Shown here: piece by piece, positions 42,647-51,191 of the stretch
Layout: every line of letters starts with the position of its first letter
Position numbering within the stretch: the stretch's first letter is position 1
From: Jeotgalibacillus proteolyticus
GTDB taxonomy: Bacteria; Bacillota; Bacilli; Bacillales; Jeotgalibacillaceae
Direction of reading: 5' to 3'
DNA length: 64,000 nucleotides
Assembly: GCF_002926065.1 (NCBI RefSeq)
Contig: NZ_PREZ01000003.1
Span: forward strand, 250,501 to 314,500
Position numbers and translations under genes: made by a program
The notes under the pieces: generated by a model
Databases searched by the model: none
Told to the model about the DNA's origin: nothing
Seen by the model: the letters and a program-made list of their open reading frames with translations, nothing else

Positions 42647-42895
42647 CTATACTTCACCAAAACCAATTGCCACTAATATAAGTAAAGCGAAGACGAGCAC
42701 GCCTCCATTTAAAATAATCCCTATATACAGCCAGATCTTTTCCTTTGATTGAACGGCAAATACAAGCCCAGTTAAGGATAATAATGTGTAAAGAATGATC
42801 ATTGAATAAATATTCGTTACCGGACCCTTTAGTCCCCAAAATAAAACCAGGCTTACCATAGCGATTAAGAAGGATAACAACCCGTGATTGTTCAT
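42647..42895 (-). CDS. Small membrane protein, unknown
   Basis: An 82-residue protein with three membrane helices (LLSFLIAMVSLVLFWGL, YSMIILYTLLSLTGLVFAV, WLYIGIILNGGVLVFALLIL). AGGGGG lies next to ATG 42895. No family is recognised. It looks similar in size and layout to the protein at 25670. Confidence 0.6.
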   Translation of the reverse strand: MNNHGLLSFLIAMVSLVLFWGLKGPVTNIYSMIILYTLLSLTGLVFAVQSKEKIWLYIGIILNGGVLVFALLILVAIGFGEV

Positions 42896-43067
42896 ACCCC
42901 CTGCTCCCTCTGCGTCCTTTACGCTCCTAATGTTCCCTTCAGGTCTTACGTTTTCTACATTTATTTCTTTGTATCGGCATCCATTTCTTTATCCTATTCA
43001 CGAGGGAGTCATTATAGAAAAGGCGGACAGGCAGCGGGTAAAATCTTTTTAAAACGATAAAAAACCC

Positions 43068-43104
43068 GGCACTAGCGTCACTATAAAGTAACCCTAATAC
43101 CGGG
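43068..43104 (-). terminator. Terminator of the M42 peptidase gene
   Basis: A long imperfect stem, CCCGG outside and TAG-GT-AC inside, followed by T7 on the minus strand, just after the stop codon. Confidence 0.75.
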
Positions 43105-43125
43105 AGATCGTGCAGCTAAAAAAAA

Positions 43126-44193
43126 TTAATCAATAAACGTAAACTCAGTCTCTTCTCCCAGATCGAGAATAAATGCTTTCAAAAGCTCCTTGGTTGCTGT
43201 TAAATCAGTCATATCAATCACTTCAACAGGAGAGTGGGCATAGCGTGAAGGAATGGACAGTACGCCTGTTGGAATACCGTGATTAGCGAGGCTTATTGCT
43301 CCTCCATCTGTGCCGATGCCAGGGAATATCTCAAGCTGATGGGGGATATTTTTATTCTCTGCCAATTGAATCAGCTTCTCTTTTACAGCCGGATGTGAGA
43401 TTAAGCTGAAATCAAGCACTTTAATGCCTGTTCCGTCACCAAGAGCAAGGGTTTTGTCCATTGTTTCTTCAGGCGTATCACTGACGGCTGTAGTATCAAT
43501 GGCGATGGCAACATCTGCTTTCACCTGGCGTGCAGCCACCTGTGCTCCCCGAAGACCAACCTCCTCCTGTACAGTAAAAACTGCCGTAACCGTCCCTGAA
43601 AATTTCGCATCCTGAAGTTCGTGGAGCGTTTGAATTAAGACTGCACAGCCTGCACGGTCATCAAAGCCTTTACCGACAAAACGCCCAGTCCTTTCATCTC
43701 CTAAATACTCCATACTTGGTTTCCAGGTAACAGGGGTTCCCACTTCCGCACCAAGCTCAATAGCATGCTCTTTGTTTTTCGCTCCAATATCTATGTATAA
43801 ATGCCGGTGATTACGTACCTTACTTGCATCATCAAACTTTGCATAATGGGCTGAGATGCTTCCAACCACTCCTGTTAATAAACCCTTTTTCGTGCGCAGC
43901 TGAACCTTTTGGGTTAAAAGCAGACGATCATCATTTCCTCCAAGCTTTTCAAAACGGAGAAGACCATTTTCTTCAATCTTCTTTATAATAAAGCCAACTT
44001 CATCCATATGAGCGGTCATGACCATAACAGGCCCCCCCTGCGTTCCTTTTTTTGTAGCGATGACATTTCCAAGAGAATCCACCTTCACTTCATCGACTAA
44101 AGGACTGACTTTATCTCTAACCCATTTGCTGACCGGCTGCTCATGGCCGCATGGTCCGTGCAGGGCGGTTAATTTCTCTAAAAGCTGCTGCAT
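43126..44193 (-). CDS. M42-family metallo-aminopeptidase
   Basis: A 355-residue cytoplasmic aminopeptidase (tetrahedral, TET-like). Metal and catalytic residues: His62 and Asp64 (TAHMDE), Asp178/179 (GFDDRAG), Glu210/211 (QEEVGLRGA), Asp233 (IDTT) and His320 (RYAHSP). GPCGHEQP near the N-terminus is typical. It trims peptides of a few to about 30 residues. Older annotations call the family cellulase M. RBS AAGGAGGAATT precedes ATG. It is a single gene with its own terminator. Confidence 0.9.
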   Translation of the reverse strand: MQQLLEKLTALHGPCGHEQPVSKWVRDKVSPLVDEVKVDSLGNVIATKKGTQGGPVMVMTAHMDEVGFIIKKIEENGLLRFEKLGGNDDRLLLTQKVQLRTKKGLLTGVVGSISAHYAKFDDASKVRNHRHLYIDIGAKNKEHAIELGAEVGTPVTWKPSMEYLGDERTGRFVGKGFDDRAGCAVLIQTLHELQDAKFSGTVTAVFTVQEEVGLRGAQVAARQVKADVAIAIDTTAVSDTPEETMDKTLALGDGTGIKVLDFSLISHPAVKEKLIQLAENKNIPHQLEIFPGIGTDGGAISLANHGIPTGVLSIPSRYAHSPVEVIDMTDLTATKELLKAFILDLGEETEFTFID

Positions 44194-44265
44194 ACTAATT
44201 CCTCCTTTGAATTGATTACTGTGTATTATACCGTTTTATTTAGTAAAACGAAATATTAACTCCTA

Positions 44266-44312
44266 AAAAGAGGGACAGATTCCGCTTTAGGCAGAACACT
44301 ATCCCTCTTTCG
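44266..44312 (-). terminator. Terminator of the 44299 gene
   Basis: AGAGGGATAG and CTGTCCCTCT arms followed by T5; overlaps the last codons of the gene. Confidence 0.65.
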
Positions 44313-44748
44313 TTTTAGGTTTTTTTCTTTTCCCGGCGCCCCCAAAAAGGCCAACCATCAGGGAAAGACCGCCCACCAATGACAGCATGCCAAATGTATT
44401 GAGCTCAAGCAGCCATGAAGGAACTGTCCAGCTGACAGGGTAGGAGACGGAAACCGGGCTGTAAAAGGATAAAAACAGGCACGGAATGGTAACAAAAAGC
44501 AATATTGGCACATTAAGGCTGATGGATTTTATTCTGACAAACAAAAATGAAATATATAGACCAAAAACAAATGGAAGAAGAGCATTAAACCAATACAAAG
44601 GAGCAGCTTCATACGTCTCCTCCGCCCTTAATCGAATACTTTGTTCAAAGTAGTAGCTAATAAATGCTAAAGCCATCAATCCAAGCATCCAAATGAATGC
44701 AAAAAAATAACCAGATCTTCTTGAATGCACATTACCGCTCCTCTTCAA
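44299..44748 (-). CDS. Membrane protein, unknown
   Basis: A 149-residue protein with four membrane helices (SGYFFAFIWMLGLMALAFI, YWFNALLPFVFGLYISFLF, NVPILLFVTIPCLFLSF, FGMLSLVGGLSLMVGLFGG) and a basic C-terminal tail (GKRKKPKTK). GAGGAGCGGTAATGT-type context precedes the start. I do not recognise a family. Confidence 0.6.
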   Translation of the reverse strand: MKRSGNVHSRRSGYFFAFIWMLGLMALAFISYYFEQSIRLRAEETYEAAPLYWFNALLPFVFGLYISFLFVRIKSISLNVPILLFVTIPCLFLSFYSPVSVSYPVSWTVPSWLLELNTFGMLSLVGGLSLMVGLFGGAGKRKKPKTKEG

Positions 44749-44799
44749 CGAAATTCAATTACTATCCACCATCACAGCCTATAGCACAATGCTGGAAAA

Positions 44800-45300
44800 C
44801 TCAGACCCAACAGCAAAACAAGCAGCTCAAGCCTCACCTCACCCTCGCCCCGCGGAAAGCATGCCCATGCAGCGGAAATCAACACGCTCATTTTAGACAC
44901 CATGCCCCTAACAATAAAAGTTCAAAGGACCAAACCACTTATACAAGAAGTTGATTGCAGTGGAAGGAGGCAACTCCTGCGGGATGAAGCGGGAGCTTGA
45001 GATCCACTTGCTCAGCAAGTTAGCTCAAGCCCCTCCCCGCGGAAAACATGCCCATGCAGCGGAAATCAACACGCTCATTTTAGACACCATGCCCCTAACA
45101 TTAAAAGTTCAAAGGACCAAATTCCTTTTACAAGAAGTTGATTGCAGCGGAAGGGGCTGACTCCTGCGGGAAGAAACGGGAAGGCTGAGATCCACTTGCG
45201 CAGCAAGTTAGCTCAGCTCCCGTCCCGCGGAAAGCATGCCCATGCAGCGGAAATCAACACGCTCATTTTAGAAACCATGCCCCTAACTTTTAAAATTCAG
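44800..45300. repeat. Tandem array of a 188-bp unit (two and a half copies)
   Basis: The block CGCGGAAA(A/G)CATGCCCATG, then CAGCGGAAATCAACACGCTC, then ACCATGCCCCTAAC, occurs at 44851, 45038 and 45226, spaced 187 and 188 bases apart. Between copies lies CAACTCCTGCGGGATGAAGC / GGGAGCTTGAGATCCACTTG with AGCAAGTTAGCTC as a partly palindromic centre. The first unit lacks its left half. The G/C-rich centre matches the insert of the dispersed element at 46190. No gene is seen in 44749-45431 apart from this array. Confidence 0.85.
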
Positions 45301-45431
45301 TAATGATTCACTACCACTAACCTTATCATAATTACCATTCGCTCCGAATCATCTTTTACCCTTTTTTATGACTCAAAAATCATCTTTAGGAAAACCTAAA
45401 AGAACATCAAATAGAAAAGGATGTTTAATGG

Positions 45432-46178
45432 ATGTTATCAATTCAGCAAAAACAAACCCTGCGCTCTGAGCTCCTCCGCAGAAAAAAGGAACTCGAGGAC
45501 CACTTTAAAATAAATGGCCATTTCGACCTCTTAAGAAGCCACACAGACGCTGTCGGAGAACTCTCTTCCTACGACAACCACCCTGGAGATATGGCCTCAG
45601 AATTATATGAACGTGAAAAAGATCTCGCCCTGACCGAGCATGAACGATTTGAATACAAAGGAATTACCCTTGCTCTTGAAGCCATGGAAGTTGGTATGTA
45701 TGGAATTTGCTCCACCTGCTCAGAAGACATTCCCTTCGAACGGCTGGAGGCTCTTCCAACAGCACGATATTGCATTGCTCATACACCAGATCAGACAATT
45801 TCAAGAAACCGCCCCATCGAGGAGCAGGTGATAACCCCATCCTTCCGCACATTCCTTCGTGAGGCAGAAAGAGAAAATGATGCTTATGACAAAGAGGATT
45901 CGTGGCAGGATGTCGCCAGGTATGGAAGCTCTGATTCCCCCTCCGATCTCGAATCCCCTCCTTCTGAATATGATAATATGTATGCAGATTGGGATGAAAA
46001 TAACGGCTATGTAGAGGAATATGAGAACTTTGCGGCAGTGGATATTGAAGGAAAAATTGTAACAGTGTACCCGTCAAAGCAGCATGAGCGCTATGAGGAT
46101 GAGCTTGACGAAGCAGAAATCATGACGTCATTTGGCAATCTTCCTGATTCAGAAGAGGACCCTTACACTAGCAGATAA
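45432..46178 (+). CDS. yteA: TraR/DksA-family zinc-finger protein YteA
   Basis: A 248-residue protein with an N-terminal coiled coil (QKQTLRSELLRRKKELEDHF), the DNHPGDMASELYEREKDLAL segment, and a zinc finger CSTCSEDIPFERLEALP followed by YCIAH. The C-terminal half is acidic with YDNMYADWDENNGY and an ending DSEEDPYTSR. YteA-type proteins are found across Bacillaceae; a DksA-like action on RNA polymerase is possible but not shown. ATG 45432 has AAAAGGA about 12 bases upstream. Its transcript ends in the repeat element at 46190. Confidence 0.82.
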   Translation: MLSIQQKQTLRSELLRRKKELEDHFKINGHFDLLRSHTDAVGELSSYDNHPGDMASELYEREKDLALTEHERFEYKGITLALEAMEVGMYGICSTCSEDIPFERLEALPTARYCIAHTPDQTISRNRPIEEQVITPSFRTFLREAERENDAYDKEDSWQDVARYGSSDSPSDLESPPSEYDNMYADWDENNGYVEEYENFAAVDIEGKIVTVYPSKQHERYEDELDEAEIMTSFGNLPDSEEDPYTSR

Positions 46179-46189
46179 AAATAGAAAAA

Positions 46190-46394
46190 AGAGTCTGGGG
46201 CATAACGATAATTTTAAAACGTGAGGTGAACGGAGCGGAAGGGGGCGACTCCTGCGGGAGGAAGCGGGAGCTTGAGATCCACTTGCTGTAAGCAAGTTAG
46301 CTCAAGCCCCGCCCCGCGGAAAGCGTCCGCCTGAAGCGCAGTGAACCGGGGAAACGAGGTTGAGACAAACATTTGTCCCAACCTATTTTTACAT
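46190..46394 (+). repeat. Dispersed terminator-bearing repeat, long form
   Basis: Blocks in order: AAAACGTGAGGTGAACGGAG, CGACTCCTGCGGGAGGAAGC, GGGAGCTTGAGATCCACTTG, AGCAAGTTAGCTCAAGCCCC, GCGGAAAGCGTCCGCC, GAAGCGCAGTGAACCGG and a closing terminator. The first, second and sixth blocks with the terminator match 11712-11820 on the other strand; the middle part matches the tandem array at 44800. Confidence 0.8.
46357..46390 (+). terminator. Terminator at the end of the long repeat
   Basis: GAGGTTGAGACA-AACATT-TGTCCCAACCT then ATTTTT; serves yteA on plus. The minus strand also reads as a stem after czcD. Confidence 0.7.
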
Positions 46395-47354
46395 TTAATG
46401 GCTATGACCATGATGGTGGTCATGGCCTTCTTTTTCATACTCTTTTTGACAAAGCACAGAATCTTCATGCTGGTTATTTTGTGCAGTTTCAACCTGAATC
46501 GTAACATGGCCGATATTTTCATGCGTCAATTGATGTTCAATTTCGCGAAGCAGCTGCTGGCTTTCTTCTACAGTCATTTGACCATCTACCGTAATATGGC
46601 AGGAAAGTACATTCTGTCCGCTTGTTACGCTCCATACATGCAGGTCGTGAATACTTTCAACCCCTTTTACACTTTTCATTACATGAACCACGTTTTCTAA
46701 ATCCACATTGTTTGGGGTTCCTTCCATCAGGACATGAATAGAAGCTTTCGTTACCCGCCAGCCACTGATTAAAATAAGGATGGCTACAAGTACACTTGCT
46801 ACAGCATCTGCCCAAATCCAATTAAAGAAGATCATAAGAAGAGCGGCTAAAATGGCCCCTACCGATCCTAAAAGATCTCCTAACACATGAAGGTATGCGG
46901 CTCTCATATTTAAGTTGCCTTTTGTATCTCCTCCACGCATCATAATAAACGCGACCACTATATTGACAAGTAAACCGAAAACGGCAATAATCAGCATTCC
47001 GGTTGACGCTACTTCCGGCGGATCTGCTAAACGGTGATAGGCTTCATAAAAAATATAGAGGGAAACAAGAAGCAGGGTTGCGCCATTTATAACTGCAGCG
47101 AGCACTTCAAAGCGCTTATACCCATAGGTTTTACCGTAGTTTGCCGCTCTCTCGCCCAGTGTAAAAGCGACTAACGCAATTAACAGCGAGATGGAATCGC
47201 TCAGCATATGACCGGCATCCGCTAAGAGCGCCAGACTATTTGTCAGTAACCCTCCAATAACCTCTACAACCATAAATACGGTGATAACAAGAAAACTGAT
47301 TAATAATGTCCTCTTATTTGCGCCATGGGTGTGGTCATGATGCTCATGTCCCAT
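46395..47354 (-). CDS. czcD: Zinc/cobalt cation-diffusion facilitator CzcD
   Basis: A 319-residue CDF antiporter. A His-rich start (MGHEHHDHTHG) and end (GHDHHHGHSH) flank six membrane helices. The transport-site pairs are in LLADAGHMLSDS (H-x3-D, TM2) and LHVLGDLLGSVG (H-x3-D, TM5); the C-terminal metallochaperone-like domain has VESIHDLHVWSVTSG. ATG 47354 has GGGGGAG 6 bases before. It exports zinc, cobalt and perhaps cadmium in exchange for protons or potassium. It lies after czrA and behind an operator. Confidence 0.92.
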   Translation of the reverse strand: MGHEHHDHTHGANKRTLLISFLVITVFMVVEVIGGLLTNSLALLADAGHMLSDSISLLIALVAFTLGERAANYGKTYGYKRFEVLAAVINGATLLLVSLYIFYEAYHRLADPPEVASTGMLIIAVFGLLVNIVVAFIMMRGGDTKGNLNMRAAYLHVLGDLLGSVGAILAALLMIFFNWIWADAVASVLVAILILISGWRVTKASIHVLMEGTPNNVDLENVVHVMKSVKGVESIHDLHVWSVTSGQNVLSCHITVDGQMTVEESQQLLREIEHQLTHENIGHVTIQVETAQNNQHEDSVLCQKEYEKEGHDHHHGHSH

Positions 47355-47373
47355 GTTTACTCCCCCTCTCAAC

Positions 47374-47405
47374 ATGTCTATATTAATATATATCAATATA
47401 GACAT
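47374..47405 (-). promoter_or_regulatory. Operator-like perfect inverted repeat before czcD
   Basis: ATGTCTATATT and AATATAGACAT, an 11-base perfect inverted repeat with a 10-base A/T spacer, 20 bases before czcD. The most likely binding partner is the adjacent ArsR-family repressor. Confidence 0.55.
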
Positions 47406-47446
47406 AAATAGGTTCCAACTAATTTTACTTAATTTAAATTCCCTGC

Positions 47447-47770
47447 TTAGCTATGGCAGGCGTGATTGATCATTTGTTCTAAAATACGCATGACGTGTTC
47501 ATCGTCATGGGAATAAAACAAGGTTGTCCCTTCACGGCGGTATTTCACAAGACGCAGATTCTTTAAAAAACGTAATTGATGAGATACCGTAGACTGCCGA
47601 AGGTCTAATGTGTCTGCAATTTCGTTTACAGAACACTCTTTTTTAAAAAGCAGGTGCAGAATTCTTACTCTTGTCGGGTCTCCCAGTGCTTTAAATGTTT
47701 GAGTAACAATAAATAAGGTTTCTTCATCGATCTCTTCAGAAGGAACATTTTCTCTGTCGAACTCTTCCAC
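47447..47770 (-). CDS. czrA: ArsR/SmtB-family metal-sensing repressor CzrA
   Basis: A 107-residue repressor. The winged helix covers [17 protein letters not shown] to [20 protein letters not shown]. The alpha-5 zinc site is present as Asp90, His92, His103 and His106 (D-x-H and H-x-x-H), as in CzrA of staphylococci. There is no CxC alpha-3 site, so it senses zinc or cobalt rather than cadmium or lead. It starts at GTG 47770 behind GGAG. It represses czcD and itself; an SmtB-type dyad lies upstream. Confidence 0.88.
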   Translation of the reverse strand: MEEFDRENVPSEEIDEETLFIVTQTFKALGDPTRVRILHLLFKKECSVNEIADTLDLRQSTVSHQLRFLKNLRLVKYRREGTTLFYSHDDEHVMRILEQMINHACHS

Positions 47771-47814
47771 TGCTTCTCCAGCCTCCCTGTACCATTTTAT
47801 AAGCCTTCTTTATA

Positions 47815-47838
47815 ATATATGAATAGATTATCATATAT
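47815..47838 (-). promoter_or_regulatory. SmtB/ArsR-type operator of czrA
   Basis: ATATATGA and TCATATAT arms with an 8-base centre match the 12-2-12 dyad form bound by SmtB/ArsR-family repressors (ATATGA...TCATAT). It lies 45 bases upstream of czrA. Confidence 0.6.
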
Positions 47839-47954
47839 GCATTTAATCAACAATAGTCCTTTTAGAAAATACCAGTTTTCTTCCGAATTGATGAAACATT
47901 TATTCCCATGATTCGTAAAACTACTGTAGATGTTTTTAGAAGGGAGCACTCCAT

Positions 47955-48242
47955 ATGCCACAATGTCAAAGATGCCAAAACACCTGGACCTGGAAAGAGA
48001 CAATAAAAAAATCGTTTGTATTTAAATATTATGTTATCTGTCCTTATTGCAAGGAAAAGCAAGTTCGAACAAACTCCTCCAAGCAAAATATGAGTATGGC
48101 AGTCGTCTCTCCGTCATGGTTACTGCCGCTATTCATTTTATTTGATCTGCCTCTCCCGCTATTGCTTTTAAGCTACTTCGCCGCCTTTGCCTTATCCCCC
48201 TTCCTAATGAAGCTAAGCAATGAGGATGCTCCGCTTTGGTAA
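47955..48242 (+). CDS. TIGR04104-type zinc-ribbon membrane protein
   Basis: A 95-residue protein with a zinc ribbon (PQCQRCQNTW, ICPYCKEKQ) followed by two hydrophobic segments (WLLPLFILFDLPLPLLLLSY, FAAFALSPFLMKL). This fits the TIGR04104 cysteine-rich family found in Bacillaceae. RBS AGAAGGGAG precedes ATG. The function is unknown. Confidence 0.75.
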   Translation: MPQCQRCQNTWTWKETIKKSFVFKYYVICPYCKEKQVRTNSSKQNMSMAVVSPSWLLPLFILFDLPLPLLLLSYFAAFALSPFLMKLSNEDAPLW

Positions 48243-48316
48243 AAAAACTTCCAAAAAAAAGACCTGAGTCTGGTAATATGCCAAGCTCAAGCCTTGAAAT
48301 CACCTTATAAAAAGCT

Positions 48317-49345
48317 TTACTGATCCAGGTTAACAAATCGTTTAGTCCGATTTGATTCCAACGCTGCCAGGATGACATTTAGCGACTTAAGCCCCTCTTC
48401 TCCAGTAATGAGCGGTTCCTTGTCCTGGGTAATCGCCTCTATAAAACGGTCAACGACATACGTTTTTGTTTGGCCGCCTTCTTCATTAGACTGAATTTTA
48501 GCGAGCTCATAGTTAACCGTGTCCCCGTTGGAGTAGCTGACGACTAAAGGATAAACCGGGTCAGCTTCAATTTTTAACACAGCTTTTTCTGTGTAGATAT
48601 ACGTTGAGTTATCTCCTCCGGATACATAGGACCAGCTTGCAGCAAGAGAGCCGATCGCGCCGGATTTCATTTTTAAAATACACATCGCGTTGTCATCGAT
48701 CTCTGTATTTTCTTTGGCGCTCGTTTCAACAAAAGCGCCAACCTCTGCTACGTCTCCAAGTAAATAACGAATTAAGTCTGATTTATGTACCCCAAGATCA
48801 CCAAGCGCCCCAATGAACGCTTCTTCTGTATTGAAAAACCAGCTTGCACGCCCGTCAATGCTCCATCCTTCAGGTCCGGGGTGGCCAAATGTCGTTTTAA
48901 AGCTATACACTTTTCCAAGCTCTCCGCTGTCAAGCAGCTTTTTTGCCTGCTGATGGGAAGCAACAAAGCGCTGATTATGTCCGATCATAAGCTTTCTGTC
49001 ATACTCTTTCGCGGTGCTAATCATTGCTTCTGCTTCTTCAGCTGAAATCGCCATCGGCTTTTCACATAAAACATGAAGCCCTGCTTTAAGTGCATCAATC
49101 GTGACAGATGCGTGCAAATGATTTGGCAGACATACACTTACTGCATCCAGGTCACATTCAGCCAGTGCTTCCTTGTAATCTGTGAAGGCTTTCGCCTGAT
49201 ACAACTCAGCCATTTCCTGTGCACGTTCTTCAACAAGATCTACTACCGCTACAATCTCAGCTTGTTCATTTGATGCGTATTCGAGTAAATGCCGCCTTCT
49301 TGCGACACTGCCGCATCCAATAACGCCAACTCTTACTTTCTTCAT
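48317..49345 (-). CDS. Gfo/Idh/MocA oxidoreductase of the LacI-controlled sugar operon
   Basis: A protein of about 342 residues with a Rossmann start VRVGVIGCGSVARRRHLLEY, CEKPMAISAEEAEAM near residue 92, and GALGDLGVHKSDLIRYLLGD with the D-x-x-x-H pair's D and H. It is the last gene of the ABC uptake operon (30 bases after the MalG-type permease). It would oxidise the sugar brought in by the transporter. The frame also allows ATG 49357; 49345 has GGTGAAG 6 bases away. Substrate unknown. Confidence 0.87.
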   Translation of the reverse strand: MKKVRVGVIGCGSVARRRHLLEYASNEQAEIVAVVDLVEERAQEMAELYQAKAFTDYKEALAECDLDAVSVCLPNHLHASVTIDALKAGLHVLCEKPMAISAEEAEAMISTAKEYDRKLMIGHNQRFVASHQQAKKLLDSGELGKVYSFKTTFGHPGPEGWSIDGRASWFFNTEEAFIGALGDLGVHKSDLIRYLLGDVAEVGAFVETSAKENTEIDDNAMCILKMKSGAIGSLAASWSYVSGGDNSTYIYTEKAVLKIEADPVYPLVVSYSNGDTVNYELAKIQSNEEGGQTKTYVVDRFIEAITQDKEPLITGEEGLKSLNVILAALESNRTKRFVNLDQ

Positions 49346-49375
49346 CGTCTTCACCATCCGCTTCCATTCAATGTA

Positions 49376-50194
49376 TTAACCTTTTACTGCTCCCCCGGTT
49401 AAACCTTTTACTACTTTTTCCTGGGAGAATAAATAAACAACTAATATCGGCAGACTTGCAAGTGTCAAAGCTGCCATAAGCCCTGGTACATTAACCGCAA
49501 AATCCCCTCTGAATGCCTGCAGGCCAAGAGGCAACGTCATGCTTTCAGGACTTGAGATCAGCACAAGCGCAAACACGAATTCATTCCATAAATGAATGGC
49601 ATTGTAGATAATCACAGCCATCAATGCCGGTTTAACCATCGGCATAATCACATGCCTGAAGATTCCAAGATGACTACAGCCATCGATTTTTGCTGCTTCC
49701 TCCAGGGATTTAGGAATTTCTCTCATAAACTGCGTCAAAATAAAAATTGAAATCGGGAGACTGAACGCAATATAAGGACCGATTAGCGCGAGTAATGTAT
49801 CGTAAACACCCATGCTTTCAGAAAGCTTAAAAATCGGAATAAGCGTCGCATGAATAGGGAGCATCATTCCGGAAATAAAGAGCAAAAATAACACACGATT
49901 AAAACGGAAATTCATTCTGCTTAATGGGTAGCTTGCCAGCGCACCAATGATGACGACAGCGCCCACCGCTACTACTGTTACGATTACACTATTTAAAAAA
50001 TATCGGGATAGCCCCATTTGAAAGACATTCAGAAAGTTTTCCAAATTAAAAGAAGTAAAAAGGGCAAACGGATTCTCAAAGAAATCACTTTGCGTTTTTA
50101 GCGCGGTGGAAATCATATAAACAAAAGGGTAGCCAGAAACGATTAATAGAATCAGCGCAACAATGTACAATGGTAATTTGGCCAGAGATTTCAT
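49376..50194 (-). CDS. Carbohydrate ABC permease, MalG type
   Basis: A 272-residue permease with six membrane helices and the EAA loop EEAAKIDGCSHLGIFRHVIMP near residue 175. It pairs with the upstream MalF-type protein. The two genes overlap by 4 bases. No ATPase gene is in the operon, so it would use a shared MsmX-type ATPase encoded elsewhere, as is usual in Bacillus. Confidence 0.92.
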   Translation of the reverse strand: MKSLAKLPLYIVALILLIVSGYPFVYMISTALKTQSDFFENPFALFTSFNLENFLNVFQMGLSRYFLNSVIVTVVAVGAVVIIGALASYPLSRMNFRFNRVLFLLFISGMMLPIHATLIPIFKLSESMGVYDTLLALIGPYIAFSLPISIFILTQFMREIPKSLEEAAKIDGCSHLGIFRHVIMPMVKPALMAVIIYNAIHLWNEFVFALVLISSPESMTLPLGLQAFRGDFAVNVPGLMAALTLASLPILVVYLFSQEKVVKGLTGGAVKG

Positions 50195-51135
50195 TCAGAA
50201 AATACCCCCCTCTTTTGCCTATAGAAATCAAGCACCTGAATAATGATGACAACAATAAGCGCGATAAAAAACATGACAAATGCAATTGCGCTGGCATAGC
50301 CCATATTAAAATTGACGAATGCCTGTTTAAACATATAGGTTCCCATCAGCTCAGTAGCATGGTTTGGCCCACCGCCGGTCATGACATAGAAGATATCAAA
50401 GGCCTTTAAGGAACCGACAATGGCTAAAATTGAAGAGCTCACAATTGTAGGCATAAGTAATGGGAACGTAATGCGGGTAAATTTATGCCACGGGTTCGCT
50501 CCATCCATATCAGCTGCTTCATATAATTCTTCCGGGATTCCGACTATTGCTGCCCTGAAGAGAATCATGTAAAAAGGAGCAAATTGCCACACAATAACAA
50601 ATAATACGGCGATTAAAGCTGTATTCTCTCCACTCAACCAGGCGACATTTTCAAAGCCAAATAAATTTATCAGCTGGTTAATCGATCCATTAATCGGATC
50701 AAACATATAAATCCATAATAAACCGATTGCAACTGTTGACATTAAAAATGGAAAGAAATATACACTGCTCATCAGTCGTATGCCTTTAATTGGCGCAAAC
50801 AGCATTAAAGCCATGATTAATCCCAGTGGAATCTGGACAAACACAGAGGTTAACGTAATCCAGGTGTTGTTTAAAAGAGCTGTCCAAAAAATGCTGTCAT
50901 TAAACAATTGAACGTAATTCTGTAAGCCAATATATGTACCTACACTGCTGCCATTCCAGTCATAAAAGCTGTAATTCAACGTTGCCAAAATAGGATAGAT
51001 AACATAAAGCGCATAGACGAGTAAGGCAGGAGATACAAAGAGCCCAATGGTTAGGGCATTTTTCAGTTTTCTCTTTTTTGCCTTATTACGCGCATCTTCC
51101 TTAACAGCCGCTAGTGATGAATCTGCTTGCTGCAT
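50191..51135 (-). CDS. Carbohydrate ABC permease, MalF type
   Basis: A 314-residue permease with six membrane helices and the EAA loop PEELYEAADMDGANPWHKF near residue 215. The N-terminal 25 residues are charged and cytoplasmic. It lies between the binding-protein gene (56 bases upstream) and the MalG-type gene. RBS AAAGGGGGCTG precedes ATG. Confidence 0.92.
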   Translation of the reverse strand: MQQADSSLAAVKEDARNKAKKRKLKNALTIGLFVSPALLVYALYVIYPILATLNYSFYDWNGSSVGTYIGLQNYVQLFNDSIFWTALLNNTWITLTSVFVQIPLGLIMALMLFAPIKGIRLMSSVYFFPFLMSTVAIGLLWIYMFDPINGSINQLINLFGFENVAWLSGENTALIAVLFVIVWQFAPFYMILFRAAIVGIPEELYEAADMDGANPWHKFTRITFPLLMPTIVSSSILAIVGSLKAFDIFYVMTGGGPNHATELMGTYMFKQAFVNFNMGYASAIAFVMFFIALIVVIIIQVLDFYRQKRGVFSE

Positions 51136-51191
51136 CGTTCAGCCCCCTTTACATAAACAGGAGGGGAGACCCCCCTCCCCTCTATTCATGA

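Noticed and set aside
44800-45300. CRISPR array
   Set aside because: The period is 188 bases and whole units repeat, with no short repeat and variable spacer pattern and no cas genes.
45432-46178. True DksA
   Set aside because: The protein is longer, with an acidic C-terminal half, and fits the YteA group; a direct DksA function is not supported.
47797-48003. A 68-codon minus-strand frame opposite the zinc-ribbon gene
   Set aside because: Overlaps the czrA operator and a well-supported plus-strand gene, with no family likeness.
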